A stretch of DNA of 64,000 bases. Origin: Saccharibacillus soli. Lineage in GTDB: Bacteria > Bacillota > Bacilli > Paenibacillales > Paenibacillaceae. The notes under the pieces were generated by a model, which searched no databases, had not been told where the DNA came from, and saw only the letters and a list, made by a program, of their open reading frames with translations. Location: contig NIOB01000004.1 of assembly GCA_002189105.1 (NCBI GenBank), forward strand, positions 248,001-312,000, given 5' to 3'. The first letter of the stretch is position 1; each line of letters starts with the position of its first letter. Of this stretch, positions 1 to 9,319 are shown piece by piece. A program made the position numbers and the translations under genes.

Positions 1-48
1 TATTATGTGGTCAACAAGCCTTTCCTGGACGAAGAGGACAAGCATTAA
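1..48 (+). CDS. C-terminal end of an unidentified protein (5' truncated)
   Basis: Frame 1 is open from the window edge and ends in TAA at 46-48 after 15 codons (tail ...KPFLDEEDKH). A strong hairpin terminator follows 13 bases later, which fits the end of a real gene. Too little is present to name the product; the acidic, charged tail has no diagnostic motif. Confidence 0.55.
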   Translation, partial: YYVVNKPFLDEEDKH

Positions 49-60
49 TTGAAGTTTGGA

Positions 61-104
61 AAAAAGGACGAAAGAGCGGCGTGAGCCGTTCTTTCGTCCT
101 TTTT
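61..104. terminator. Bidirectional rho-independent terminator
   Basis: A 19-bp stem (62-80 paired with 85-103, one G-T wobble) closes on a GTGA loop. It is flanked by A-rich sequence on the left and T-rich sequence on the right, so it can terminate both the truncated plus-strand gene and the convergent minus-strand gene, whose stop codon lies inside the right arm. Confidence 0.85.
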
Positions 105-1020
105 AACGTTCCTGAGGAATGTCTTGAATGATGTCAGAGTAAATGTGATACGTGGAGAAGTCGAGGCTTTTCATGGTGGCAGCCGGACTTAATACATCGC
201 CTGTCCAGTATGTCGCTTCGATATGGGCAGACCCTGCACGGTGATAGAAGGTATCTCCAGGTACAAACGGCTGCAAAAGAGGATCGGCTAACGTCTTCAT
301 CGTCATTGCTCCTGCGATTGCGAACAAGTTGGCACGGTCAGATTCTATATATTGTCCTAGAGCTTGTGCTTTTCCGCCCGTAATGTTCACAATCGTATGA
401 GTTTCGCCGTCTCCGAATATGTAACTGTCTGCTCTCCCTGCCGGAAAAAGATAGGAATGATCGGTTTTCGTTCCGAATGGCAGCGTCTTGAAGTCGGTTG
501 TGATCGGCAAAGAAATAGCGGCCCTTCTAGCCTTCACCAGATCATGTGGATTGAGGCTTTTTGGATCGAATTGATAATCTGCCGAATTCACAAAGATCAT
601 TTTGCGGATGGGTTCATATTGAACGCGATCTCCCAGATTCTCCGAAATGAAACGAAGCGGAACCATGACTCGTCCGTTTTTGCTTTGTGCAGGAACGCTC
701 AACTTCACAGCTTGATTATTCTTCGTTGCTTTCGGACTGTTTAAACTTATCGTCAATACGTCGCCGGATGGATGGCGAACAGTCAGACTTTTCTCCGAGG
801 CATGCCAATCATAAATTAGGCCTAAACTAGATAGGGTTCGGATCGGAATGAGGAGCGTGGAATCTGTCTCTAACGGTTGAACATCCATAGGAACAAAAGA
901 TCCATTTACGTTTAATTCGTACGGACTTTCAGCTCTTGCTGCATAAACATTTGCCGAACCCAATAACCCTTCCAAGCCGATTGCTAGTGCGAGCAGCAGA
1001 CCCATCTTCTTTGTTTTCAT
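103..1020 (-). CDS. Secreted stalk-domain (copper amine oxidase N-terminal-like) protein
   Basis: The product is 305 residues with a signal peptide (MKTKKMG, hydrophobic stretch, cleavage near VYA-AR). Residues ~35-145 have the two-part pattern of the copper amine oxidase N-terminal or 'stalk' domain: a VNG/V segment, LIPIRTLSSLG and VMVPLRFISENLG. This domain is widespread in secreted Paenibacillus proteins and is thought to be a binding or anchoring module, not an oxidase. The remaining ~160 residues match nothing I recognise. An ATG eight codons further upstream is also in frame, but AAAGGAGC lies 8 bases before the ATG at 1020, so that start is preferred. The gene is monocistronic and convergent with the truncated gene at the window edge. 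Confidence 0.8.
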   Translation of the reverse strand: MKTKKMGLLLALAIGLEGLLGSANVYAARAESPYELNVNGSFVPMDVQPLETDSTLLIPIRTLSSLGLIYDWHASEKSLTVRHPSGDVLTISLNSPKATKNNQAVKLSVPAQSKNGRVMVPLRFISENLGDRVQYEPIRKMIFVNSADYQFDPKSLNPHDLVKARRAAISLPITTDFKTLPFGTKTDHSYLFPAGRADSYIFGDGETHTIVNITGGKAQALGQYIESDRANLFAIAGAMTMKTLADPLLQPFVPGDTFYHRAGSAHIEATYWTGDVLSPAATMKSLDFSTYHIYSDIIQDIPQER

Positions 1021-1143
1021 GATTCGTAGCTCCTTTGGAGGCAAAAGGATGATTGATAGAGATATTACACCAAAAAAGTAAACAACTATCCTGAAGACGC
1101 GCGCGTTAATAAGAAAGAAGCAGCACAGAAGAGGGGTTGGGTG

Positions 1144-1542
1144 ATGAAAATGAAAAAAGCGATATTCTTGCTTGCACTCCTGATTGTATGCGTTTGTTCC
1201 GGCTGTGGGAGTGAAGGCAGAGAGTTAAAGGTGGGGGTATACAACGACCATGACGAGATTGTCCTGGACAAGCAAAAAACGGTAACTGATCCGGAAGTGA
1301 TCGACAAGGTGAAACGGATCTTCGAGGATCGATCGACCCGCACCTCTCAGGCAGAGGGCAAGCCAGACTACGTAGTCATTATCAACAACCGGGAGGCATC
1401 CACCATGGAGAGGGGGGTCGAGCTGTGGGAGCAGGCGGACGGTACGATGATCGCAGGACCTCTATTTGGCGGTAAAGAAACATATTCCATTAGTCAAACC
1501 CATGTCCAAGACATCAAAAGTTGGTTGGATTTATCCTCATGA
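1144..1542 (+). CDS. Small lipoprotein of unknown function
   Basis: The 132-residue product starts with a lipoprotein signal peptide: KKAIFLLALL, then VCSGC, where the cysteine would be lipidated and the protein held on the outer face of the membrane. The mature part (~110 residues) is polar, with no family I can name. It ends in a plausible helix (VQDIKSWLDL). GTG at 1141 is an in-frame alternative start; ATG at 1144 is preferred because it sits 7 bases after GAGGGG. A strong terminator follows directly, so the gene appears monocistronic. Confidence 0.7.
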   Translation: MKMKKAIFLLALLIVCVCSGCGSEGRELKVGVYNDHDEIVLDKQKTVTDPEVIDKVKRIFEDRSTRTSQAEGKPDYVVIINNREASTMERGVELWEQADGTMIAGPLFGGKETYSISQTHVQDIKSWLDLSS

Positions 1543-1568
1543 CGTTTGTGAACGCTATTCATCACCGG

Positions 1569-1612
1569 AAAAGCCCCCAGGATTCTCTATTTGAGAACTC
1601 TGGGGGCTTTTT
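1569..1612. terminator. Rho-independent terminator
   Basis: AAAAGCCCCCAG at 1569-1580 pairs with CTGGGGGCTTTT at 1600-1611, with further pairing of GATTCTC and GAGAA inside. Its flanks are A-rich and T-rich, so it can serve both the lipoprotein gene on the plus strand and the protease gene on the minus strand. Confidence 0.85.
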
Positions 1613-1667
1613 CAGATACATAAGCATTTACGATTTTTGCCCTATCGACTTCGCGTGGTCAAGATCC

Positions 1668-4154
1668 TTAGCGAACCGAAGGTAGTGCCGACTTGCTGGA
1701 AGCCGTCTTCGGACGGGCTTGCAGTTCGCCAACGCCTTTTTCAGTCAGGTTCTTGACGAATTGCAGCGCTTCGGCGCGGGTCAAAGTGCGGCTTCCACCG
1801 AACGAAGCGATGGTCTTCTCCGTCTTGCTGCTGCCGCTGGCAATGCCTTGTCCCAGCACATAGCGGATGGCATCGCTGCCGCTGTAGTTCTGGCCGTTGG
1901 CTGCTGCGAGCAGTTCAGCTACACGAACGCGGGTCAGGTTCTGAACCCGTGCTTTTGTCGAAGTGCCGCCCTGCACCGGCAGGTTCAACTGCTTGGCACG
2001 GATATAATACGTTCCCGCCCAGTTGCCGGAAGTGGCATTTTGTACATTCGGTTCAAAGGCGCGGATCAGCATCGCCAGGAACTCGGATTCCGATACAGAC
2101 GCATTGGGCTTCACTTTGCCGTCGGCATAACCTTTGATTAAGCCGCGTTCGTAAGCCCAGGCGATCGTCTCACGTCCCCAATATGACGAGGTGACGTCGG
2201 AGAAAGGCAGCTTCACGGCTGCTGGAGCCGGGTTCTGCTGTTCGCTTGGCACAGTCGTTGGAGCTGGAACGCTTGGTGCAGGCGTCTGCGGTACCGAAGC
2301 CGCTGGCTTAGGCGTTACGGTCGCTGGCACGCTGGGTACCGGCGTGACGGCTGCTGGAGTTCCGCCAGCTGGAGCACCGGAAGATGGAGCGGCTCCGCCG
2401 CCTCCAGTCGATGGTGCAGCGCCTCCGCCTCCACCAGAAGGAGCGGATGGTGCGGCTGTACCGCCGCCGCCCCCACCGGACGGGATCTGCGCATTATCGC
2501 CGGATGGAGCAGGCGTTGGCGCAACCGGAATGTTCACCGGCTCAGGAACTGCCGGTGCCGGGTCTGGATTTTGCACCGGTTGTGGAGCCGGTGCAGGATC
2601 GCTTGCCGGCGGAGTTGTCGAACCGCCGGATGTGTTGGACGGATCGGTCGGCGTAGTGTTGGCGACCGGAACAGGCTGGGTATGACCCTTGACGGTCACA
2701 CCGGCCGATTCATTACCGGTTGTATCCACCGTAGTCAGACGGAACGAATAGTCGGTATCCGGTGTCAGACCTGTGAAGGCATAGCTGGTGCCGTTCGAGA
2801 CTACCGGCTGAACAGCAGTACCGTTGTAGAGATGGACTTCCTTGAAGTCCGGATCGGTCGGCAGCGTCCAGCCCAGTGTCAGGCTGTCGGAAGCGGCGGA
2901 AGTGACCGCTGCTCCGGTCACTTCGCCGGGAGCTGTACTGTCGATACCGTTCGTCTTGAAGGTGGAGAATCCTTCGCCGTACAGGTTATCGCGTCCTGGT
3001 GCGCCGAGATCCTTCACATAACTGTTCAGCAGGCTGCGAAGCACAGCAGGCGTTGCCGACGGATTTTTCTCCTTGAGCAGTGCCAGTTCGCCTGCTACAT
3101 GCGGAGCCGCTTGCGAAGTCCCGCTGCCCGTTGCGTACTCTCCATTCAGATAAGTCGAAGTAATATCTACGCCTGGAGCGGCAACGTCAACTTCAGAGCC
3201 TGTCGAGGAGAACGAAGCCCGCTGTTGATTCTGATCGACGGCAGCTACCGCAAGGACGCTGTCGTATCGAGCCGGATAGTTGACCGTATCCTGATCGGTG
3301 TTGCTGGCCGTTCCGCTGTTGCCCGCCGAGGCGACTACGGTAATGCCCTGGTTATACGCTTTGTCTACCATGTCGTGCAGCAGTTGGGAATCGGTATCGC
3401 CGCCGAGCGACAGATTGATGATGTCCATCTTGTTCTGAATGGCCCAATCGAGGCCTTCCAATACATCCTGCAAGTTGCCTTTGCCGTCTGCCCCCAGAGC
3501 TTTGATCGCATACAGGGATACGCCGGGTGCCATACCTGCAACTTCGCCATTGCCGCTGTCAGCCGCAATGATCCCGGCTACATGCGTGCCATGACCGTTG
3601 TCGTCGGCATAGTTATTGCTGAGACTGGAGCCAACGGTGGAGATCCCGCCTGCAATCTTCAATTCAGGATGCGGAGCGATCCCGGAATCGATCACTGCGA
3701 CCTTGACGCCCGCTCCGGTAAAGCCCTGCTTCCACAGCGTCTGCGGCGAGACTTGATCGTAGTTCCATTCCAGTTTCTCCGAATCATTAGCGGGAGGTGT
3801 GGAGCTGGTGCCGCTCACTGCCGAATCTTCCAGTGGCGTTAGCGACTCATCCGTGACCTGGAATTCCACGTTGCGTTCGACATAGGCGATGTCGGGGTTC
3901 TGTACCAGATCCTTGAGTTCAGCTGGATTGACCGAAGCTGATACCGCCGGGACCGTCTCAAATTCGTGGCGGACTTCTTCGCTTTGTTCAAGCGCAGCGT
4001 CCCGCCCATCCTCATTTTTATATACGATCAACACTTCTTGTTCTGTACTGTCAGCTGCTGCCGATTCTGCGAGGACGGATGGAAGCCCCGTCTGGGACAG
4101 AAGCGGTAGAGCCAGCAGGGAAGACAATGCGATAGACAGATGTTTTTTATTCAT
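1668..4154 (-). CDS. SLH-anchored subtilisin-family (S8) serine protease
   Basis: The product is 828 residues. It has a signal peptide (~1-29), an I9-type inhibitor propeptide (~40-100), an S8 catalytic domain (~140-400), a fibronectin III-like domain (~407-492), a Pro/Gly/Ala-rich linker (~493-645) and a C-terminal SLH region. The catalytic triad is visible: Asp156 in VAVIDSG, His188 in GHGTHVAG and Ser347 in GTSQAAPHVAG, with oxyanion Asn279 in ASAGNSG. The first SLH repeat (FSDV...YWGRETIAWAYERGLIKGY) is good; the second and third are degenerate. The enzyme should be exported, self-processed and held non-covalently on secondary cell-wall polymer. GGAGGG lies 7 bases before the start. The linker is GC-rich and low in complexity, which produces long false reading frames on the other strand. 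Confidence 0.93.
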   Translation of the reverse strand: MNKKHLSIALSSLLALPLLSQTGLPSVLAESAAADSTEQEVLIVYKNEDGRDAALEQSEEVRHEFETVPAVSASVNPAELKDLVQNPDIAYVERNVEFQVTDESLTPLEDSAVSGTSSTPPANDSEKLEWNYDQVSPQTLWKQGFTGAGVKVAVIDSGIAPHPELKIAGGISTVGSSLSNNYADDNGHGTHVAGIIAADSGNGEVAGMAPGVSLYAIKALGADGKGNLQDVLEGLDWAIQNKMDIINLSLGGDTDSQLLHDMVDKAYNQGITVVASAGNSGTASNTDQDTVNYPARYDSVLAVAAVDQNQQRASFSSTGSEVDVAAPGVDITSTYLNGEYATGSGTSQAAPHVAGELALLKEKNPSATPAVLRSLLNSYVKDLGAPGRDNLYGEGFSTFKTNGIDSTAPGEVTGAAVTSAASDSLTLGWTLPTDPDFKEVHLYNGTAVQPVVSNGTSYAFTGLTPDTDYSFRLTTVDTTGNESAGVTVKGHTQPVPVANTTPTDPSNTSGGSTTPPASDPAPAPQPVQNPDPAPAVPEPVNIPVAPTPAPSGDNAQIPSGGGGGGTAAPSAPSGGGGGAAPSTGGGGAAPSSGAPAGGTPAAVTPVPSVPATVTPKPAASVPQTPAPSVPAPTTVPSEQQNPAPAAVKLPFSDVTSSYWGRETIAWAYERGLIKGYADGKVKPNASVSESEFLAMLIRAFEPNVQNATSGNWAGTYYIRAKQLNLPVQGGTSTKARVQNLTRVRVAELLAAANGQNYSGSDAIRYVLGQGIASGSSKTEKTIASFGGSRTLTRAEALQFVKNLTEKGVGELQARPKTASSKSALPSVR

Positions 4155-4339
4155 GGTGAGTACCCTCCCTGATGTAAAAGCGCCCGTTTTGTGGACTTTT
4201 TCATATATCGGCAGGCAAACGAGCGAACATTAGATCCCGCGCGGCTTCATCCAACTAAAATTTTATGGATCTGGATCTCGTTGATCGGCGATGGGGAGAA
4301 GGGGTGAAAAAGATAAGACATTCTTGACATATAAAAAGG

Positions 4340-4383
4340 TTGACTTTATATTCATTCAATAGTAGTATTCTAAAAAACTACTA
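4340..4383 (+). promoter_or_regulatory. Promoter and inverted-repeat operator of the MFS gene
   Basis: TTGACT at 4340-4345 and TAGTAT at 4363-4368 are 17 bases apart. An inverted repeat, TAGTAGT (4360-4366) and ACTACTA (4377-4383) with a 10-base spacer, overlaps the -10 box and the expected start site, as a repressor site would. A closely related sequence lies in the promoter of the TrmB-family gene near 55.74 kb. Confidence 0.5.
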
Positions 4384-4504
4384 AATTCCATGCTCAAGAG
4401 GGATTCCATCACCTTCTGCATGGCCAGGGGATTGCTCATCCGATGTGAACACAGTTGGACGGGAAGAACCTGCGCAGCACGATCTGGAAAGGAATGAATC
4501 AAAA

Positions 4505-5734
4505 GTGAGTGATCTTCATAGCCGGTCGTCCGTCCGCCAGAATGTTCCGTTCATGCGGCTGTGGACGGCTCGAATCTTCTCAACGACCGCTTTTCAAATG
4601 CTGTCCATCGTTATCGGTTGGCAGATGTACGCCCTGACTGACAGCGCCTTCCAGCTGGGTCTGGTTGGCCTGGCTCAGTTTCTGCCCATGCTGCTGCTGA
4701 CACTGCCCGCCGGGCATGTGGCCGATCGGTTCGATCGCCGAACGATCGTCTACATCTGTCAGCTGCTTGAGGCGGCCGTAGTGATCGTACTGCTGATCGG
4801 CAGCCTTCAGCACTGGCTCGACCCGCTGCATATTCTCATAGGTGCGGCTGTGCTTGGCGGCTGTCGTACCTTTGAAGCGCCGGCGTCTGCTGCGCTTGTG
4901 CCCGATCTGGTGGAGAAGGAGCAGCTCCCGTACGCGGCAGCCTGGTCCGCTTCCGCCGGTCAAACCGCCATGATCGTAGGCCCGGCACTTGGCGGTGTGC
5001 TGCTGGCGCTGGGCACTGCTTATGCCTACGGCGCTTCGCTGGCTGCACTTCTCCTGTCGGCTGTGCTGGTCTTCTTTGTCAAAGTCACTCGTTTCGTCAA
5101 AAAGAGCGATGCTGTTGGCATGGATTCATTCCTGAGCGGACTGCGCTTCGTCTTCAAAAGGAAGATCATCCTCGGTACCATCTCGCTTGATCTGTTCGCC
5201 GTACTGCTTGGAGGTGCAACAGCACTGCTGCCCATCTTCGCTGATGAGGTGCTGCAAACCGGTCCCTGGGGCTTGGGTCTGCTTCGCGCCGCTCCGGCAG
5301 TGGGGGCTTTGGCGGTCTCGGTCGTCCTCACCCGTGTCTCCATGCAGAACTCGATCGGCCGGATGCTGTTTGGTTCGCTCGCTGTCTTTGCCCTCGCAAC
5401 CGTATTGTTTGGGGTATCCACCAACATCTGGCTGTCGCTATTTGCCCTGTTCCTGATTGGAGCCTCCGATGTGGTCAGTGTCGTCATTCGTTCTACCCTG
5501 GTGCAGATCAATACACCACAGGAGATGCAGGGGCGTGTCAATGCCGTGAACTCGCTGTTCATCGGGACCTCTAATCAGTTGGGAGAATTTGAGTCCGGCA
5601 CCCTGGCTGGATTGTTCGGCGCAGTTCCGGCCACCGTGATCGGCGGCATGGGTACACTGGTTGTAGCCGTGCTCTGGATGTTTCTGTTCCCCATGCTGCG
5701 TGATCTCAAGACGTATGAGATTGACGAGCGTTGA
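4505..5734 (+). CDS. MFS transporter, probable drug or metabolite exporter
   Basis: A 409-residue polytopic membrane protein with about 12 hydrophobic segments. It has the MFS loop 2-3 signature GHVADRFDRRTIV, and LVEKEQLPYAAAWSASAGQ, typical of the enterobactin-exporter or macrolide-efflux branch (MFS_3-like). The likely role is proton-driven export of a small molecule; the substrate cannot be inferred. The open frame extends upstream to a GTG at 4445 with no convincing ribosome site. GTG at 4505 follows GGAAAGGA by about 10 bases and leaves a normal ~16-residue lead before the first membrane segment, so I chose it. The gene is monocistronic between its own promoter and a terminator. The start is uncertain; the family is secure. 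Confidence 0.82.
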   Translation: MSDLHSRSSVRQNVPFMRLWTARIFSTTAFQMLSIVIGWQMYALTDSAFQLGLVGLAQFLPMLLLTLPAGHVADRFDRRTIVYICQLLEAAVVIVLLIGSLQHWLDPLHILIGAAVLGGCRTFEAPASAALVPDLVEKEQLPYAAAWSASAGQTAMIVGPALGGVLLALGTAYAYGASLAALLLSAVLVFFVKVTRFVKKSDAVGMDSFLSGLRFVFKRKIILGTISLDLFAVLLGGATALLPIFADEVLQTGPWGLGLLRAAPAVGALAVSVVLTRVSMQNSIGRMLFGSLAVFALATVLFGVSTNIWLSLFALFLIGASDVVSVVIRSTLVQINTPQEMQGRVNAVNSLFIGTSNQLGEFESGTLAGLFGAVPATVIGGMGTLVVAVLWMFLFPMLRDLKTYEIDER

Positions 5735-5772
5735 ACGTATTTAGGTCTTGAGTCAAGCTCATCGAATTCAGA

Positions 5773-5806
5773 AGTCCTCATCCATCAGATGGGGGCTTTT
5801 TTTCTT
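5773..5806 (+). terminator. Rho-independent terminator after the MFS gene
   Basis: AGTCCTCATC at 5773-5782 pairs with GATGGGGGCT (two G-T pairs) across a short CATCA loop and is followed by a run of seven or more T. Confidence 0.8.
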
Positions 5807-5866
5807 TCCAAGCCATCACGGACTGAACATCACGGATCAAACATCACTGAGCGGACATGAAAAAAG

Positions 5867-5923
5867 TTGACTGTAAGCGCTTTTAGATTTAATATAATCA
5901 CATAGTAATCAAAAGTTAATCAA
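5867..5923 (+). promoter_or_regulatory. iolE promoter with IolR-type 11-bp repeats and an overlapping cre-like site
   Basis: TTGACT at 5867-5872 and TAATAT at 5890-5895 are 17 bases apart. Three heptamers follow at an exact 11-bp period: TAATCAC (5895), TAATCAA (5906) and TAATCAA (5917). The 11-mer at 5906 fits the direct-repeat consensus I recall for the Bacillus IolR operator (WRAYCAADARD). TGTAAGCGCTTTTA at 5872-5885 resembles a CcpA cre site lying between the -35 and -10 boxes. Both inositol induction and catabolite repression are therefore plausible. These are inferences from sequence pattern. Confidence 0.65.
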
Positions 5924-6016
5924 TATATCATCGCATAGTTTGCAATCACTCACTCTCAACTGTTCATTCTCAATCATTCATTCTTAATCATTCAATACGA
6001 TGTGAAGGGGAAGATT

Positions 6017-6925
6017 ATGAATACACAAGGCATTGCTTGGGGGATCGCACCGATCGGCTGGCGAAATGACGACATTCCGGAGATTGGCGCGGACAATACG
6101 CTGTCTCATCTGCTCAGTGATATTGTGGTCGCCGGATTTGAAGGGACGGAGGTTGGCGGATTTTTCCCGGAGGCACAGGTGCTCAAGAAGGAGATCGAAC
6201 TTCGCAAGCTGCGGATTGCCGGTCAATGGTTCAGCAGCTTCATTATTCGGGATGGGCTGGATGCCGTGCTGGAAGATTTCCGCACACAGTGTGCGTATCT
6301 TCAGGAGGTTCAGGCTGCGGTGATCGTTGTATCCGAACAGACGGGCAGTATCCAGGGATTGGACCACAATGTCTTTGCCCACAAGCCAGTATTTGGAGAG
6401 GCGGACTGGGACAAGCTCTGTGCCGGCTTGAATAAGCTGGGCGAAGTGGCGGAAGAGTATGGGCTGCGCCTTGTGTATCATCATCATATGGGAACCGGCG
6501 TTCAGACGGCAGAAGAAGTGGATCGTCTGATGGAGGGAACCGACCCCAATCACGTGCATCTGCTTTATGATACGGGGCATCTTTTTGTGTCGGACGGCGA
6601 CTGCATGACGATGCTTCGCAAGCATATCGGGCGGATCGCGCATGTGCATTTCAAGGATGTGCGTGCGGAAGTTCTTCATCAGTGCAGACAGGATGGGCGG
6701 TCGTTCATGCAGTCCTTCCTGAGCGGGATGTTCACAGTGCCGGGGGACGGCTGCATTGCCTTTGAAGAGGTCTATCGCTTCCTGCAAGAGCAGGGTTATA
6801 CGGGCTGGATCATTGTGGAAGCAGAGCAGGACCCGGACGTGGCGCATCCGCTGGAATATGCCCTGATGGCGCGTCATTATATCGACCATCATCTGCTAAC
6901 CTCGGCCGCAGCGGGCAGGTCTTGA
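6017..6925 (+). CDS. iolE: Inosose dehydratase (2-keto-myo-inositol dehydratase)
   Basis: The 302-residue product is an AP-endonuclease-2-like TIM-barrel protein. It matches IolE from its start ([20 protein letters not shown]) through [27 protein letters not shown] and the late IIVEAEQD strand, whose acidic and histidine residues bind the metal. IolE dehydrates 2-keto-myo-inositol to the trihydroxycyclohexane-dione that IolD opens. A GTG start five codons upstream is in frame, but AAGGGG precedes the ATG at 6017, so that start is used. The gene leads the iolE-iolG unit behind the repeat-bearing promoter. It sits apart from the iolABCDJ operon, unlike Bacillus subtilis, where iolE and iolG lie inside one long operon. 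Confidence 0.92.
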   Translation: MNTQGIAWGIAPIGWRNDDIPEIGADNTLSHLLSDIVVAGFEGTEVGGFFPEAQVLKKEIELRKLRIAGQWFSSFIIRDGLDAVLEDFRTQCAYLQEVQAAVIVVSEQTGSIQGLDHNVFAHKPVFGEADWDKLCAGLNKLGEVAEEYGLRLVYHHHMGTGVQTAEEVDRLMEGTDPNHVHLLYDTGHLFVSDGDCMTMLRKHIGRIAHVHFKDVRAEVLHQCRQDGRSFMQSFLSGMFTVPGDGCIAFEEVYRFLQEQGYTGWIIVEAEQDPDVAHPLEYALMARHYIDHHLLTSAAAGRS

Positions 6926-8086
<1,161 letters not shown>

Positions 8087-8220
8087 AGGGCAGCGGGGGA
8101 GCAAGGGCAGAATGATCGCCGGAAGCGAGGAACTGTCATAGTGGCCTACACCGGCTGGAGCTGCCTCTTGTTCTTGCGTACGTGCCTCTGCCTTCTGTAC
8201 ATCTGCCTTCCAATGAACCG

Positions 8221-8264
8221 AACGACCCGTCTACGGATTTACAGCCGTGGACGAGTCGTTTTTT
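8221..8264 (+). terminator. Terminator of the iolE-iolG unit
   Basis: AACGACCCGTCTACGG at 8221-8236 pairs with CCGTGGACGAGTCGTT at 8245-8260 (two wobbles) and runs into TTTTTT. Confidence 0.82.
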
Positions 8265-8275
8265 GCTGTTCCTCT

Positions 8276-8315
8276 AAGAAAAAGCGCCGCATCAGCGAGG
8301 AGACTGATGCAGCGC
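8276..8315 (-). terminator. Terminator overlapping the iolR stop codon
   Basis: On the minus strand GCGCTGCATCAG (8315-8304) pairs with CTGATGCGGCGC (8295-8284) and is followed by TTTTTCTT. The iolR stop codon at 8292-8294 lies in the distal arm, so the gene ends inside its own terminator. Confidence 0.7.
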
Positions 8316-9047
8316 GATGTCGTGAGCCAGACAGAAGCGGGTATATTCTTCGGGAAGCCTATGGGAGGTTAGCAGCACATCGACGTCCTGGAGGGCGGCG
8401 TAGGTGAGCAGGGTGGAACGGCCGAACTTGCTGGAATCCGCCAGCAGGAACAGTTTCTCCGCACGTGCAGCGACCGATTTCTTGATCTCATACTCCAGCA
8501 GGTCGGAGTTGGTCAGACCATGCGCAAGGCTCACTCCCGTAGCGGACATAAAGGCTTTGTTCACATTGTATCGCTCCAGCGCCCGGGGATTATCCAGTCC
8601 GACGAAGGAACGGGTGTCCCGCTTGTAGCTGCTGCCGATGACAATCAGATCCACATTGGGCATCTCGGCAGCGCTGTTGATAATGTCCAGACTGTTGGTT
8701 AGAATCGTCAGCGTCTTGTTTGGGTCGATGGCATCAATCATCATGCGTGTGGTGGTGCCGGAATCGATAAAGATCAGATCCTGATCCTCGATATAAGAGG
8801 CCGCCATTCGCCCAATCTCGGCTTTTTCACCTGGATGTTTCACATTGCGGTTCTCGAACGGAATCAGTTCCAGCGCCGAGACGACCCCACCGTAGACCTT
8901 CCCGATGGTTCCTTTTCGCAGCAGCTCGTTAATATCACGGCGGATCGTGTTTTTGGATACTTCAAAGGTCAGGCATAATTCATCCAGCGTCACATTTTTC
9001 TGCAGATGGATGTAAGCTTCGATCTCCTGAATTCGTCGAGTTTTCAT
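8292..9047 (-). CDS. iolR: Inositol catabolism repressor, DeoR/GlpR family
   Basis: The 251-residue regulator has a DeoR-type helix-turn-helix at the N-terminus (VTLDELCLTFEVSKNTIRRDI) and a DeoRC sensor domain (FIDSGTTTRMMID; later KAFMSATG, LTNSDLLEYEIKK and LADSSKFGRSTLLTY). The last segments are nearly identical to what I recall of Bacillus subtilis IolR. IolR represses iol genes until the pathway intermediate 2-deoxy-5-keto-gluconate 6-phosphate releases it. The first in-frame ATG (9053) abuts AGGAGA; the ATG at 9047 is correctly spaced and is chosen. The gene lies between, and divergent from, the two iol units. Its own promoter has the TAATCAA repeat over the -35 box, which indicates autoregulation. 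Confidence 0.9.
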   Translation of the reverse strand: MKTRRIQEIEAYIHLQKNVTLDELCLTFEVSKNTIRRDINELLRKGTIGKVYGGVVSALELIPFENRNVKHPGEKAEIGRMAASYIEDQDLIFIDSGTTTRMMIDAIDPNKTLTILTNSLDIINSAAEMPNVDLIVIGSSYKRDTRSFVGLDNPRALERYNVNKAFMSATGVSLAHGLTNSDLLEYEIKKSVAARAEKLFLLADSSKFGRSTLLTYAALQDVDVLLTSHRLPEEYTRFCLAHDIALHQSPR

Positions 9048-9076
9048 AATCATTCTCCTGTAGAGTTGATAAGAAA

Positions 9077-9116
9077 AGTATAAAAGTGTGACAACATATA
9101 ATCAATACATAATTAA
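9077..9116 (-). promoter_or_regulatory. iolR promoter with IolR-type repeat over the -35 box
   Basis: On the minus strand TTGATT (9105-9100) and TATACT (9082-9077) are 17 bases apart. The plus strand carries TAATCAA at 9099-9105 and TAATTAA at 9110-9116, with the same 11-bp period as the iolE and iolA operators. The -35 box is part of the first repeat, so IolR binding would block its own promoter. Confidence 0.6.
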
Positions 9117-9198
9117 AATAATGCTATTTGTACAGTGGAAATGATAAAATATGCTCTTAATTTGCATGGAAAATTGAATTTTAATTGTTGAACGACAC

Positions 9199-9252
9199 TT
9201 GACGTGCCTGATGAAGTTGCCTATCATGAGAATATAATCAAAACATAATCAA
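9199..9252 (+). promoter_or_regulatory. iolA promoter with IolR-type repeats
   Basis: TTGACG at 9199-9204 and TATCAT at 9222-9227 are 17 bases apart. TAATCAA at 9235-9241 and 9246-9252 (11-bp period) covers the expected start site. The core TAATCAAAA-N2-TAATCAA is identical to that at 5906-5923 before iolE. Confidence 0.68.
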
Positions 9253-9319
9253 ATCACATACATGTTATACCCCAAGCTTACATGAGCGGCCTTGAAGCGG
9301 CTGTGAGAGGAGACCTAAG

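Noticed and set aside
2191-3842. Long plus-strand reading frames opposite the subtilisin gene
   Set aside because: They are shadows of the GC- and Pro/Gly-rich protease gene: low-complexity composition, no ribosome sites, and a full set of protease motifs on the other strand.
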